DNA of 64,000 nt, taken from assembly GCF_021025955.1 (NCBI RefSeq), contig NZ_JAJNCL010000003.1:496001-560000 (forward strand), read 5' to 3'. The notes under the pieces were generated by a model. The model made no database searches. It saw only the letters and a list, made by a program, of their open reading frames with translations, and was not told where the DNA came from. This DNA is from Rhodococcus qingshengii. GTDB taxonomy: Bacteria > Actinomycetota > Actinomycetes > Mycobacteriales > Mycobacteriaceae. Below, in pieces: positions 27,246-35,402 of the stretch (the stretch's first letter is position 1; each line of letters starts with the position of its first letter). Both the position numbers and the translations under genes were made by a program.

Positions 27246-27269
27246 TCAACGACAACAGTTGAGCGACAT
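27246..27269 (-). CDS. Seven-residue Cys-containing leader peptide (putative attenuator)
   Basis: Frame ATG TCG CTC AAC TGT TGT CGT TGA encodes MSLNCCR. Its stop is 13 bases before the leader hairpin and 101 bases before the lipoprotein start. In mycobacteria, short leader frames with consecutive Cys codons upstream of sulfur genes are known cysteine-responsive attenuators. Here two adjacent Cys codons before a transporter/monooxygenase operon suggest that ribosome stalling at low Cys-tRNA opens expression. No clear Shine-Dalgarno sequence or -10 box could be assigned. Confidence 0.6.
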   Translation of the reverse strand: MSLNCCR

Positions 27270-27421
27270 GAGCGGGAAAGACCGAAACACGTGGGACTCC
27301 AATGAATGTGACGACGGAATCGAGCCGTAAGCAGTGCCGAAACCATACGTCGGCACCCACTACCTGGGTCAACGGTTACATTCATGCCGGATTTAAAGTG
27401 TCAGGTCCGTATCATGATGGC

Positions 27422-28384
27422 ATGCTTTCGCCGACGACTGCGCAGGACTTCGAGCAACACCGTGGCCACCTGACGTCGGTGGCCTACCGTCTCACCGGAA
27501 GTTTCAGCGACGCTCAGGATGCGGTGCAGGAAGCGTGGATACGGCTTCAAGTTGCCGAAACCACGCGAGGCGAAGAGCTGCAGATCCGCGAACTGCGCGG
27601 ATGGCTCACCACTGTTGTCGGACGGATCTGCCTCGATCATCTCAAATCGGCCGCGGTCAGAAGAGAAAGCTATGTCGGACAGTGGCTTCCGGAGCCGATC
27701 GTCACGCCCGTCGACGCCACCTCGAGCACACCCTCAGCGACACCCGATCCGCTGGAGTACGTCGTGACGCAGGAGCAGAATCGTTTTGCTGCCCTCGTCG
27801 TCCTGGACACCCTTACTCCCGCTCAACGCGTTGCCTTCGTCCTGCATGACGGCTTCGACGTGCCCTTCGCCGAGGTTGCGCGAATCCTCGACATCGAAGT
27901 TGCCACTGCCCGCCAGTTGGCCTCGCGGGCCCGTAAAGCCGCAGCCTCGGCGCCGGTCCCGGTCAGTAGCGAGGAGCATGCTGCCGCCGTCGAGCGATTG
28001 GTGACGGCTATCGCGAGTGGAGATCTGAACGCCGTGATCGATGCACTCGATCCCGATGCCGTCCTGATCGGTGACGCAGGCGGAACTACCCGCACGGCAG
28101 TCAACGTCGTCCGCGGCAGTGATCGTGTGGCGCGGTTCTATCTGGGGTTGGCCCGCAAGTACGGACCGGCGGCGCTGTTCTCGATGACACCGGTTCTCGT
28201 GAACGGACAGCTCGGCGGAGTATTCGCCGGCTCACCAGGCGATGACCAGTACCCACAGTTCGCCGCTCGCGTTGCCGGCTTCACTGTCCGCGACGGAGTT
28301 GTGTGTGCGGCCTACGACATTGCGAATCCAGTCAAGTTCAGCGCTGTGCCGATGCTCGATCACACCGAACCCGAACGCAAGTAG
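27422..28384 (+). CDS. ECF sigma factor, SigJ/ECF41-like with SnoaL domain
   Basis: 320 residues. Sigma-2 region HLTSVAYRLTGSFSDAQDAV then EAWIRLQ; sigma-4 region LTPAQRVAFVLHDGFDVPFA. Between them WLPEP, a hallmark of ECF41/SigJ factors; a C-terminal SnoaL-like domain (VRGSDRVARFYLGLARKYG, IANPVKF) replaces an anti-sigma factor. The usual NPDKL motif is degenerate (NPVKF). No carboxymuconolactone-type partner gene is next to it, unlike most ECF41 loci. ATG at 27422 preferred over 27302. Overlaps the FUSC gene end by 25 bases. Confidence 0.85.
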   Translation: MLSPTTAQDFEQHRGHLTSVAYRLTGSFSDAQDAVQEAWIRLQVAETTRGEELQIRELRGWLTTVVGRICLDHLKSAAVRRESYVGQWLPEPIVTPVDATSSTPSATPDPLEYVVTQEQNRFAALVVLDTLTPAQRVAFVLHDGFDVPFAEVARILDIEVATARQLASRARKAAASAPVPVSSEEHAAAVERLVTAIASGDLNAVIDALDPDAVLIGDAGGTTRTAVNVVRGSDRVARFYLGLARKYGPAALFSMTPVLVNGQLGGVFAGSPGDDQYPQFAARVAGFTVRDGVVCAAYDIANPVKFSAVPMLDHTEPERK

Positions 28385-30081
28385 CGAGACTCCCATTCCT
28401 CGAGGTGTGATCTGGACACCTGCGTGCCGAACCACAGTCGGTGCAGTACATCCGATCCCAGATGGTGCAATTCGGTGTGCGTCCTCCACTGCTGCGACGC
28501 CCACTCGGGTTCGTTGTGGGCGGCGTCGATCCCGGCCATCGCGCTACCTCGCAGTTCGAAGTCCAGGTCCCGTCGAAGCTCCGAAAGCTCCGACCAATTC
28601 GCCTGTGGTGCATAGTGCCTTGCACGAATTTCGGTCAGTAGCTTGAACAGAACACTACTCGCCCGTTCGTCCACCCAGATCAGAGTGCGTCGATGCGCAC
28701 CGCGCCCCACCGTCCACAGGACCACCAACGCCACGACGACGCCGATTGCCGTCTCGAGCATGCGGCTGAGGATCAGATGTTGGACGGTCCCGTGCGCACC
28801 ACCGGCCGCGCCGAGGAGAATCGCGAGGGCGGTGATGAAGATGACGGCTATCCCGTAATTCCGCACCAGGAACAGCTCGATCCCGGCCATCAGCACGGCA
28901 AGTACCGCCACCAACCACAGACCGGTCGGACTCCAGGCGTAGATGGCACCCAACAGAATCAACCCGAGGACGGTTCCGCCGATGCGGTGGATTCCGCGAT
29001 AGGTGCCCAGTATTCGATCCGGTCCTTGATGAAGGACCATCGCCGCGGCGATCACCGCCCAGTCCGGGCGATCGATGCCGAGCAGGACGGTGAGGGTTCC
29101 CGCGGCCATGCAGGCAATGGACAGCCGAAGTGCCGTGACCGACGCTCGGCTGGAGCGATTGCAGGCGCGGAGGAACCGATATCGGATCGTCGGGTCGGGC
29201 AGAGGCGGGTGAGCCCCGACCTCGTCGACGTCGAACGCGGGGTCCGCCATGAGCTCCGGATCGTGGTCGTCGGAGATCGCTCTGGCCATCGAGATCTGCG
29301 CTCGTTCGAGTTCACGGGTCAACGGGTGGTCTTTCCCGACGATTGCGCCGCGGTAAAGGCACTGCCACGCGTCGTGCAGCCGAAGTGCTGCAGCGTGGCG
29401 TTTGTCTCGCGTGAGTTCGGGTGGGGCGTACGCCGCCTGGGCGTCCGTGTAGTCCGAAACGGCCGAGACGGCTGCCTGTACAGCGCTGCGTTCGACAGCT
29501 CTCGGTGCCCACAGGATTCCCGTCATCGAGACGACCACCGCGCTGATCCCACCGATTGCCGTCCACATCGCGACCTCGACCGGCGGCTGGCCGGGAGTGG
29601 CGATCACGGAGCTGATCTCGGTGGTGAGCAACAGAAAGAAAGCGCCCGGTGGGCCCAATCGAAGCGCGTCGACGGTGAAGGCGCAGGTCGACACCACGAC
29701 GGCCATGATCAGCACGACAAAGACGAGCAGCACCGTCGGCGCTCCCTCGGCGATGGCTCGGTGGACGGGCTCGCCCACTGATGCCCCGATGAAGGACAGG
29801 ATCGTCAGCGCCGTCGCGGCGATACCGACTGCCTTCCACCTGCTCAGGTAGGGACGACCCTCACCGTAGATCGATGCAAATGCACCGAGGCCGACCAGGA
29901 GCGACGCTGACCCGAATCCGAGAAGTGTGGCGATGGCCGCCGGAATCGCCAGCGCGAGGGCGACGCGAACCGCTCCGGGGTACCGGTTTCCCACCGGCGG
30001 CAATCCGAACAGGACGCTGCGCGCCGGCCGCGGAGCCGGGAGGTTGGACTCGTGACCCGCTGATGTTTCTTCGGGGTCCAC
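28360..30081 (-). CDS. FUSC family inner-membrane transporter
   Basis: About 573 residues from a GTG at 30081 (AAGGA 7 bases upstream); the frame is open to a GTG at 30180, which would add a low-complexity Ser/Thr start. Two sets of membrane segments (about six near the start, then IGGTVLGLILLGAIYAWSPT onward in the second half) separated by a long soluble stretch with ELTRDKRHAAALRLHDAWQC. This is the FUSC/aromatic acid exporter (YccS-like) layout. Probably exports aromatic or amphipathic compounds. The 3' end overlaps the sigma factor gene tail to tail. Confidence 0.82.
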   Translation of the reverse strand: MDPEETSAGHESNLPAPRPARSVLFGLPPVGNRYPGAVRVALALAIPAAIATLLGFGSASLLVGLGAFASIYGEGRPYLSRWKAVGIAATALTILSFIGASVGEPVHRAIAEGAPTVLLVFVVLIMAVVVSTCAFTVDALRLGPPGAFFLLLTTEISSVIATPGQPPVEVAMWTAIGGISAVVVSMTGILWAPRAVERSAVQAAVSAVSDYTDAQAAYAPPELTRDKRHAAALRLHDAWQCLYRGAIVGKDHPLTRELERAQISMARAISDDHDPELMADPAFDVDEVGAHPPLPDPTIRYRFLRACNRSSRASVTALRLSIACMAAGTLTVLLGIDRPDWAVIAAAMVLHQGPDRILGTYRGIHRIGGTVLGLILLGAIYAWSPTGLWLVAVLAVLMAGIELFLVRNYGIAVIFITALAILLGAAGGAHGTVQHLILSRMLETAIGVVVALVVLWTVGRGAHRRTLIWVDERASSVLFKLLTEIRARHYAPQANWSELSELRRDLDFELRGSAMAGIDAAHNEPEWASQQWRTHTELHHLGSDVLHRLWFGTQVSRSHLEEWESRYLRSGSV

Positions 30082-30186
30082 TGCCCATCCTTCGCGCCGG
30101 CCTGTTCGTGTCTGTGTCGTCCCATTCTTGCGGGCGGCCGACGTGGAATTCGAGGCGGGGCTGGAGGTCGATTCGACCACCCTTTA

Positions 30187-30201
30187 TTGACACTCTGTCA
30201 A
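30187..30201 (+). promoter_or_regulatory. Palindrome over a -35-like element
   Basis: TTGACA-CTC-TGTCAA, a perfect inverted repeat, 67-81 bases before the acyl-CoA dehydrogenase start and between it and the divergent FUSC gene. TTGACA itself matches a -35 box. It could be the operator of the TetR protein encoded just downstream (31.45-32.08 kb). Confidence 0.45.
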
Positions 30202-30267
30202 CAGTGTGGATGATAGGTGGAGTCGGATCCGCTCGCGGGTCGCATTTCATCGATCGGGAGAATCACG

Positions 30268-31446
30268 ATGACGCAAGGATCTACCGCAACCCGAACCACC
30301 GAACGCCGGTCCCCGTGGATGGACGACGAATTGGAGGCCGTGGCCGACCTGGCAAGGAACTTCTTCGCCAAACACGTCACACCGCATCAGAAACGCTTCG
30401 CGTCCCAGGGTTTTCCCGACAAATCCGCATATCGAGAACTCGGGACGCTCGGGCTCGCCGGCATGTCGATCCCCACCGAGTACGGCGGTGGCGGAGGAAC
30501 GTTTGCGCACGACGCCGTGCTGTTCCACGAGCAGGTCATGGCGGGTGATCATTCGCTCCAGCTCGGCGTGCACTCGGGAATCGTGCCGCACTACCTCAAT
30601 GCCTACGCCGATCACGAGCACAAACTGCGCTGGCTACCGAAGCTGGTGAGTGGCGAGTGGGTGGGCGCAATCGCCATGACCGAGCCCGGCACCGGATCCG
30701 ACTTGCAGAACATCACCACCCGCGCCGTCCGCGACGGTGACGACTATCTGATCAGCGGCGCAAAGACATTCATCTCCAACGGTCGCAATTGTGATCTGGT
30801 GATCATTGCCGCCAAGACCGATCCCAGCCTCGGAGCGCGTGGAGTGTCGCTCATCGTGGCCGAGGTCGATGACAACACACCGGGTTTCGAGCGGGGGCGA
30901 ATACTCGAGAAGGTCGGACAGAAGGGCCAGGACACCACCGAGCTGTTCTTCGACCGCTTGCGGGTGCCTGCAACAAACCTGCTCGGGGACCGCGAAGGCA
31001 CAGGGTTTGCCCAGCTGATGCAGCAGCTACTGCCTGAACGATTGATCTGTGGGGTTGCAGCCACTGCGGCAATGGAGCGTGCAGTCGCCCTCACCGTCGA
31101 GTACACCAAATCCCGAAACATGTTCGGGCAAACGCTCTTCGATCTGCAGAACACCCGCTTCGAACTTGCCGAGTGCGCGTCCATCGCTCGTATCTCACGA
31201 ACGTTCATCGACGACTGCATCGTCAAATACCTTGCCGGGCAGCTCGATGCGACTACCGCCGCGATGGCCAAGTACTGGCTCACCGATCAGCAGTGCGCCG
31301 TGATCGACCGCTGCGTTCAACTACACGGCGGGTACGGCTACATCCTCGAATATCCCATCGCCCAGATGTACGCCGACGCTCGTATTCAGCGAATCTACGC
31401 CGGATCGAACGAAGTCATGAAAGACCTCGTGGCGAGATCACTCTGA
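30268..31446 (+). CDS. Acyl-CoA dehydrogenase
   Basis: 392 residues, FAD-dependent alpha,beta-dehydrogenation of an acyl-CoA. Landmarks: AIAMTEPGTGSDLQNITTRA (FAD and substrate), GAKTFISNGRNCDLVI, catalytic-region QLHGGYGYILEYPIAQMYAD and C-terminal RIQRIYAGSNEVMKDLVARS. ATG at 30268 follows GGGAG; the longer frame begins in the intergenic region. Convergent with a TetR gene, 4 bases apart. Chain-length preference cannot be read from sequence. Confidence 0.92.
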   Translation: MTQGSTATRTTERRSPWMDDELEAVADLARNFFAKHVTPHQKRFASQGFPDKSAYRELGTLGLAGMSIPTEYGGGGGTFAHDAVLFHEQVMAGDHSLQLGVHSGIVPHYLNAYADHEHKLRWLPKLVSGEWVGAIAMTEPGTGSDLQNITTRAVRDGDDYLISGAKTFISNGRNCDLVIIAAKTDPSLGARGVSLIVAEVDDNTPGFERGRILEKVGQKGQDTTELFFDRLRVPATNLLGDREGTGFAQLMQQLLPERLICGVAATAAMERAVALTVEYTKSRNMFGQTLFDLQNTRFELAECASIARISRTFIDDCIVKYLAGQLDATTAAMAKYWLTDQQCAVIDRCVQLHGGYGYILEYPIAQMYADARIQRIYAGSNEVMKDLVARSL

Positions 31447-31450
31447 GCAA

Positions 31451-32077
31451 TCAGGAATTCGCATCGCACGCCGGCAGAACGTCACGCACGATGGCGAGCA
31501 AACTGCGTACCAGCAGAAGGTGCACCTGTTCGCGGTCGAGCGCTCCCGTCACCAACCACTGCTTACTGGCGGCCTTCGCCAATCCTCCGTACGCCACGAT
31601 CATCGAATGAACAGCAGCCTCGCTGCCTTCACTCGGTCGAATCTCGAGCGCATCCATCATGCGTCGCGCGGCGACGTCGTCCGCGTCCTGCAGGATCCGA
31701 TCCATCTCGGGATCACGGCGGAGGTCATCGGACATGACTGTCGAGATCCACATGTCGCGATGACGCCAGGCGACGTCGAGCCACCGATCGATCACGGCGC
31801 TGATCCGCTTCTCCTGGCTCGCCGATCGCGGAATGCGGCCCACCGCGACTTCCGGGATGAAGACGAATCGCCGCACGACGTCGAGATACAACTCCCGTTT
31901 GGAGCCGAAGTAATGATTGAGCAGCGGACGACCGACCCCTGCAGCCTTGGCCAACTCGGTCATCGAGACGTCGGCATAGGACTTCTCCTCGAAAACCTTT
32001 GCCGCGCTGACAATGATCTGTTCACGTCGATCCTCGGGCCCGAGGCGTTTTCCGCCCGCGACCGGCACCGACGTCAT
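31451..32077 (-). CDS. TetR family regulator
   Basis: 208 residues starting at the ATG at 32077. N-terminal helix-turn-helix DRREQIIVSAAKVFEEKSYA then VSMTELAKAAGVGRPLLNHY. The start overlaps the stop of the other TetR gene (32074-32077), so two TetR proteins are made from one transcript and might form heterodimers. Targets are not known; candidates are the acyl-CoA dehydrogenase and the 32.9 kb operon. Confidence 0.87.
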   Translation of the reverse strand: MTSVPVAGGKRLGPEDRREQIIVSAAKVFEEKSYADVSMTELAKAAGVGRPLLNHYFGSKRELYLDVVRRFVFIPEVAVGRIPRSASQEKRISAVIDRWLDVAWRHRDMWISTVMSDDLRRDPEMDRILQDADDVAARRMMDALEIRPSEGSEAAVHSMIVAYGGLAKAASKQWLVTGALDREQVHLLLVRSLLAIVRDVLPACDANS

Positions 32078-32730
32078 TCTTTTCTCGCGGGCGTACTGTT
32101 GACCGTCGCCTGCGCCTCGACCATGAGCGAAATGTGTTCCACCAAGCGCTTCCGAGAGATCTTGGAGGACGGGGTGTGCGCCTGATAGATGAACGCGAGG
32201 GCACCGAACAGCCCTACCGAATTGAGTTCGGAGTTGGTCGTGTCGGCCGCCCCGCCGCCGTACATCAACTCCAGCGACGCGGAAATCGGATTCGTGAACT
32301 CCGCCATCAGTTCTCGCCCTCTGCCCCACAGCGCAGGTTCCGCCTGGGATTCTACGAACATGATGCGTCCGCGTCGAGGATCTTTGAATACGTAGTTGGT
32401 GAAGGCCTTCACCACGTGACGGATCAGTGCCGACGGTTCGGAAGGTGCCGCACCGAGCGCGTCCAGAATGGTGTCTCGCGCGCCGAGAACCACCTCGTCG
32501 AGCACGGCGACCAACAGTTCGTCACGGTTGGCGAAGCTCTCGTAGAAGTACCGCTCGGTCAGCGCAGCCTCGCGGCAGGTCGCACGCATGGTCGCGGCGG
32601 CCGCCCCCTCGGTGCCCATGATCTGCAACCCGGCTTCGATCAGCTGTGCCCGGCGCGCGGCGCGACGATCTTCCGGTTCCTGCCCACGCCACCTGCGCGG
32701 GCCGGTGCGCCGAGCCTCGGTATCCGTCAT
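32074..32730 (-). CDS. TetR family regulator, probable repressor of the BVMO operon
   Basis: 218 residues. N-terminus RRAARRAQLIEAGLQIMGTE, then ATMRATCREAALTERYFYES (helix-turn-helix). Divergent from the monooxygenase operon; the shared 183-base gap has tandem TGACATC palindromes, the expected arrangement for an autoregulated TetR repressor. The ligand is probably an intermediate of the pathway. Confidence 0.88.
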   Translation of the reverse strand: MTDTEARRTGPRRWRGQEPEDRRAARRAQLIEAGLQIMGTEGAAAATMRATCREAALTERYFYESFANRDELLVAVLDEVVLGARDTILDALGAAPSEPSALIRHVVKAFTNYVFKDPRRGRIMFVESQAEPALWGRGRELMAEFTNPISASLELMYGGGAADTTNSELNSVGLFGALAFIYQAHTPSSKISRKRLVEHISLMVEAQATVNSTPARKE

Positions 32731-32798
32731 GTCCCCATGTTCTCACTGACCGGCAGTGCTCTCGACCTCAGGTTATCGCGCCGACTCCCGCCAGCGAA

Positions 32799-32864
32799 CT
32801 GACATCGCCCGATGTCAGTCAATTCAATTCTGACATCACCCGCTGTTGACATCACCTGATGTCA
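32799..32864. promoter_or_regulatory. Tandem TGACATC operator array
   Basis: Three spaced copies of one palindrome: CTGACATCG-CC-CGATGTCAG (32799-32818), a half-degenerate copy TGACATCA-CC-CGCTGTTG (32831-32848), and TGACATCA-CC-TGATGTCA (32847-32864, perfect). All share an 8-2-8 layout. Placed between the divergent TetR gene and the BVMO operon, they are most likely TetR operators controlling both directions. Confidence 0.85.
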
Positions 32865-32913
32865 GACTTACTCTTCGTTCAGTTGTTCACGCACCAATCA
32901 GGAGGCGTCACGC

Positions 32914-34470
32914 ATGGTCGACATCGACCCAACCTCGGGGCCATCGGCCGGAGAAGAGGAAACTCCAACTCGCCGAACACGAGTCGTCGTCATCGGAGCC
33001 GGCTTCGGCGGCATCGGAACGGCTGTCCGCTTGAAGCAATCCGGGATCGACGACTTCGTCGTTCTGGAACGCGCTGCGGAGCCCGGGGGAACCTGGCAGG
33101 TCAACACCTACCCCGGCGCACAGTGCGACATCCCGTCGATTCTGTACTCGTTCTCGTTTGCGCCCAATCCGAACTGGACGCGGCTGTATCCGCTGCAGCC
33201 CGAGATCTACGACTATCTCCGGGATTGCGTGCATCGCTTCGAACTGGCCGGTCATTTCCACTGCAACCAGGACGTCACAGAAGCCTCGTGGGACGAGCAG
33301 GCCCAGATCTGGCGAGTACGCACTGCGGAAACCGTGTGGGAGGCACAGTTCCTGGTCGCGGCCACCGGGCCGTTCAGCGCCCCCGCCACACCCGATCTTC
33401 CCGGGCTCGAATCGTTTCGTGGTCAGATGTTCCACACCGCGGACTGGAACCACGACCACGACCTTCGCGGTGAGCGGATAGCCGTGGTCGGCACCGGCGC
33501 CTCTGCGGTGCAGATCATCCCCAGACTGCAACCACTCGCGGACACGCTGACCGTGTTCCAGCGGACGCCGACGTGGATCCTGCCGCACCCGGATCAGCCG
33601 ATGACCGGCTGGCCTAGCGCTCTCTTCGAGCGGGTGCCGCTCACCCAACGACTGGCACGCAAGGGACTCGACCTGCTTCAAGAAGCCCTGGTACCCGGAT
33701 TCGTGTACAAGCCGTCACTGCTCAAAGGTTTGGCTGCGCTCGGTCGAGCACACCTTCGTCGGCAGGTGCGAGACCCGGAACTGCGCGCAAAGCTGCTCCC
33801 CTACTACGCATTCGGATGCAAGCGTCCGACGTTCTCGAACACCTACTATCCCGCGCTGGCTTCACCCAATGTGGAGGTGGTGACTGACGGAATCGTCGAG
33901 GTGCAGGAGCGCGGAGTACTGACCGCGGACGGCACCTTCCGGGAAGTCGACACCATAGTCATGGGAACCGGCTTTCGGATGGGAGACAACCCGTCGTTCG
34001 ACATCATCCGAGGCCAGGACGGCCGCAGCCTCGCGCAGACGTGGAACGGCAGTGCCGAGGCCTTCCTCGGCACCACCATCAGCGGGTTTCCGAACTTCTT
34101 CATGATCCTCGGCCCCAATTCCGTGGTCTACACCTCACAGGTCGTCACGATCGAAGCGCAGGTCGAGTACATCGTGAGCTGCATTCTTCAAATGGACGAG
34201 CGCGGCATCGGCAGCATCGACGTCCGGGCAGACGTGCAGAGAGAGTTCGTGCGCGCGACCGATCGCCGACTCGCCACCAGCGTATGGAACGCCGGCGGGT
34301 GCAGTAGTTACTACCTCGTCGACGGCGGCCGCAATTACACCTTCTATCCCGGATTCAACCGATCCTTCCGCGCCAGGACCAAACGAGCCGACCTCGCTCA
34401 CTACGCGCAGGTACAACCCGTCCCGTCCGCAGCGCTCACCACTGCTCGAGAAACCGTGAGGAGCCGATAA
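32914..34470 (+). CDS. Baeyer-Villiger-type flavin monooxygenase
   Basis: 518 residues, FAD/NADPH class B monooxygenase. FAD loop VVVIGAGFGGIGTA near residue 24; the BVMO fingerprint FRGQMFHTADW near 168-178; second Rossmann loop IAVVGTGASAVQI. It converts a ketone to an ester or oxidises a heteroatom. ATG with AGGAGG upstream. First gene of a seven-gene operon in which each stop overlaps or nearly touches the next start. Confidence 0.92.
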   Translation: MVDIDPTSGPSAGEEETPTRRTRVVVIGAGFGGIGTAVRLKQSGIDDFVVLERAAEPGGTWQVNTYPGAQCDIPSILYSFSFAPNPNWTRLYPLQPEIYDYLRDCVHRFELAGHFHCNQDVTEASWDEQAQIWRVRTAETVWEAQFLVAATGPFSAPATPDLPGLESFRGQMFHTADWNHDHDLRGERIAVVGTGASAVQIIPRLQPLADTLTVFQRTPTWILPHPDQPMTGWPSALFERVPLTQRLARKGLDLLQEALVPGFVYKPSLLKGLAALGRAHLRRQVRDPELRAKLLPYYAFGCKRPTFSNTYYPALASPNVEVVTDGIVEVQERGVLTADGTFREVDTIVMGTGFRMGDNPSFDIIRGQDGRSLAQTWNGSAEAFLGTTISGFPNFFMILGPNSVVYTSQVVTIEAQVEYIVSCILQMDERGIGSIDVRADVQREFVRATDRRLATSVWNAGGCSSYYLVDGGRNYTFYPGFNRSFRARTKRADLAHYAQVQPVPSAALTTARETVRSR

Positions 34471-35402
34471 TGCTCGGCATCAACGCCTTTCGAGGCACAC
34501 CCGTCGTCGCACCGTCCGGCGCTCGCCGCTACACCGACGAGGCTCATGCGATCGCCGCCCGTGACGTCGAATTCGACTGGGACGGAGTACCACTGCATTA
34601 CGTGCCGAACGAACCGATGGTCACCCACGTCATCAACTTCATGCATCTCGTGTTGCCCGAGGGAGAGCGGGCCATGTCCGCCACGCTCGCCGAAGCACTC
34701 CCCCTCATCGAGGACACCCGCCTGCACGAAGAGGTGGTGGGGTTCGTCGGGCAGGAAGCAACACATGCGTCGTCGCACAAAGGCGCCCGCGAGCATCTTG
34801 CGGACCTCGGCATGGACATGAAACCGATGTCACGCCGGATGGACTGGCTCGTGGACAAGATATTGGGCGACAAAGGACTGACCGGAAAAGCCAAGCACGC
34901 CTGGCTCTGTGAACGTCTCGGTTTGTTTGCCGCCATGGAGCACTACACGGCGGTGGTCGGGGAATGGCTGCTCACCGATCCCGCCCTCGAAGATGCCGGC
35001 ATGCACCCGATGATGCTCGACATGGTCAAGTGGCACGGCGCCGAAGAAGTCGAACACCGCAACGTAGCCTTCGACGCCTACATGTACGTGGACGGTAGCT
35101 ACGCCCGACGCGTTCGCACGGCACTGCTGGCGAGCTTCACGTTGTTCGTGCTGTTCATCGCCTCGATGAATTATCTCTTCCGGCAAGACCCGTCGAAGGT
35201 GAAGGGCCGCCTGTGGCCTCTGCAACTGATCAGCGCCACTCGCCGCGGCCTGGTACCCAACATGAAATTCCTGATCACCGAGATTCCCCCGTATCTGCGG
35301 CCGAGCTTCCACCCTTCCCAGATCGGGGACATGGACGTCGCTATGCGCTACCTCGCTCGCTCACCTGCCGCCAATCGTTCCTCCGAAGTGAGTGAAAGAT
35401 GA
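34470..35402 (+). CDS. PF10118 'metal-dependent hydrolase' with di-iron carboxylate motif
   Basis: 310 residues matching PF10118 (predicted metal-dependent hydrolase, function untested). The conserved acidic and His residues fall in the order of a four-helix di-iron oxygenase: E66 (PEGERAM), E96-x-x-H99 (GQEATHASSH), E157 (AAMEHYT) and E193-x-x-H196 (HGAEEVEHRN). A membrane segment lies at about 216-236. An electron-transfer reductase gene follows immediately with overlap, so I read this as a membrane-associated di-iron oxygenase; family membership is established, the di-iron role is inference. Start overlaps the BVMO stop (TAATG). Confidence 0.8.
   Translation: MLGINAFRGTPVVAPSGARRYTDEAHAIAARDVEFDWDGVPLHYVPNEPMVTHVINFMHLVLPEGERAMSATLAEALPLIEDTRLHEEVVGFVGQEATHASSHKGAREHLADLGMDMKPMSRRMDWLVDKILGDKGLTGKAKHAWLCERLGLFAAMEHYTAVVGEWLLTDPALEDAGMHPMMLDMVKWHGAEEVEHRNVAFDAYMYVDGSYARRVRTALLASFTLFVLFIASMNYLFRQDPSKVKGRLWPLQLISATRRGLVPNMKFLITEIPPYLRPSFHPSQIGDMDVAMRYLARSPAANRSSEVSER

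Noticed and set aside
28693-29781. Plus-strand frame of 362 codons opposite the FUSC gene
   Set aside because: Antisense to a clear membrane protein, no ribosome-binding site, unnatural composition.
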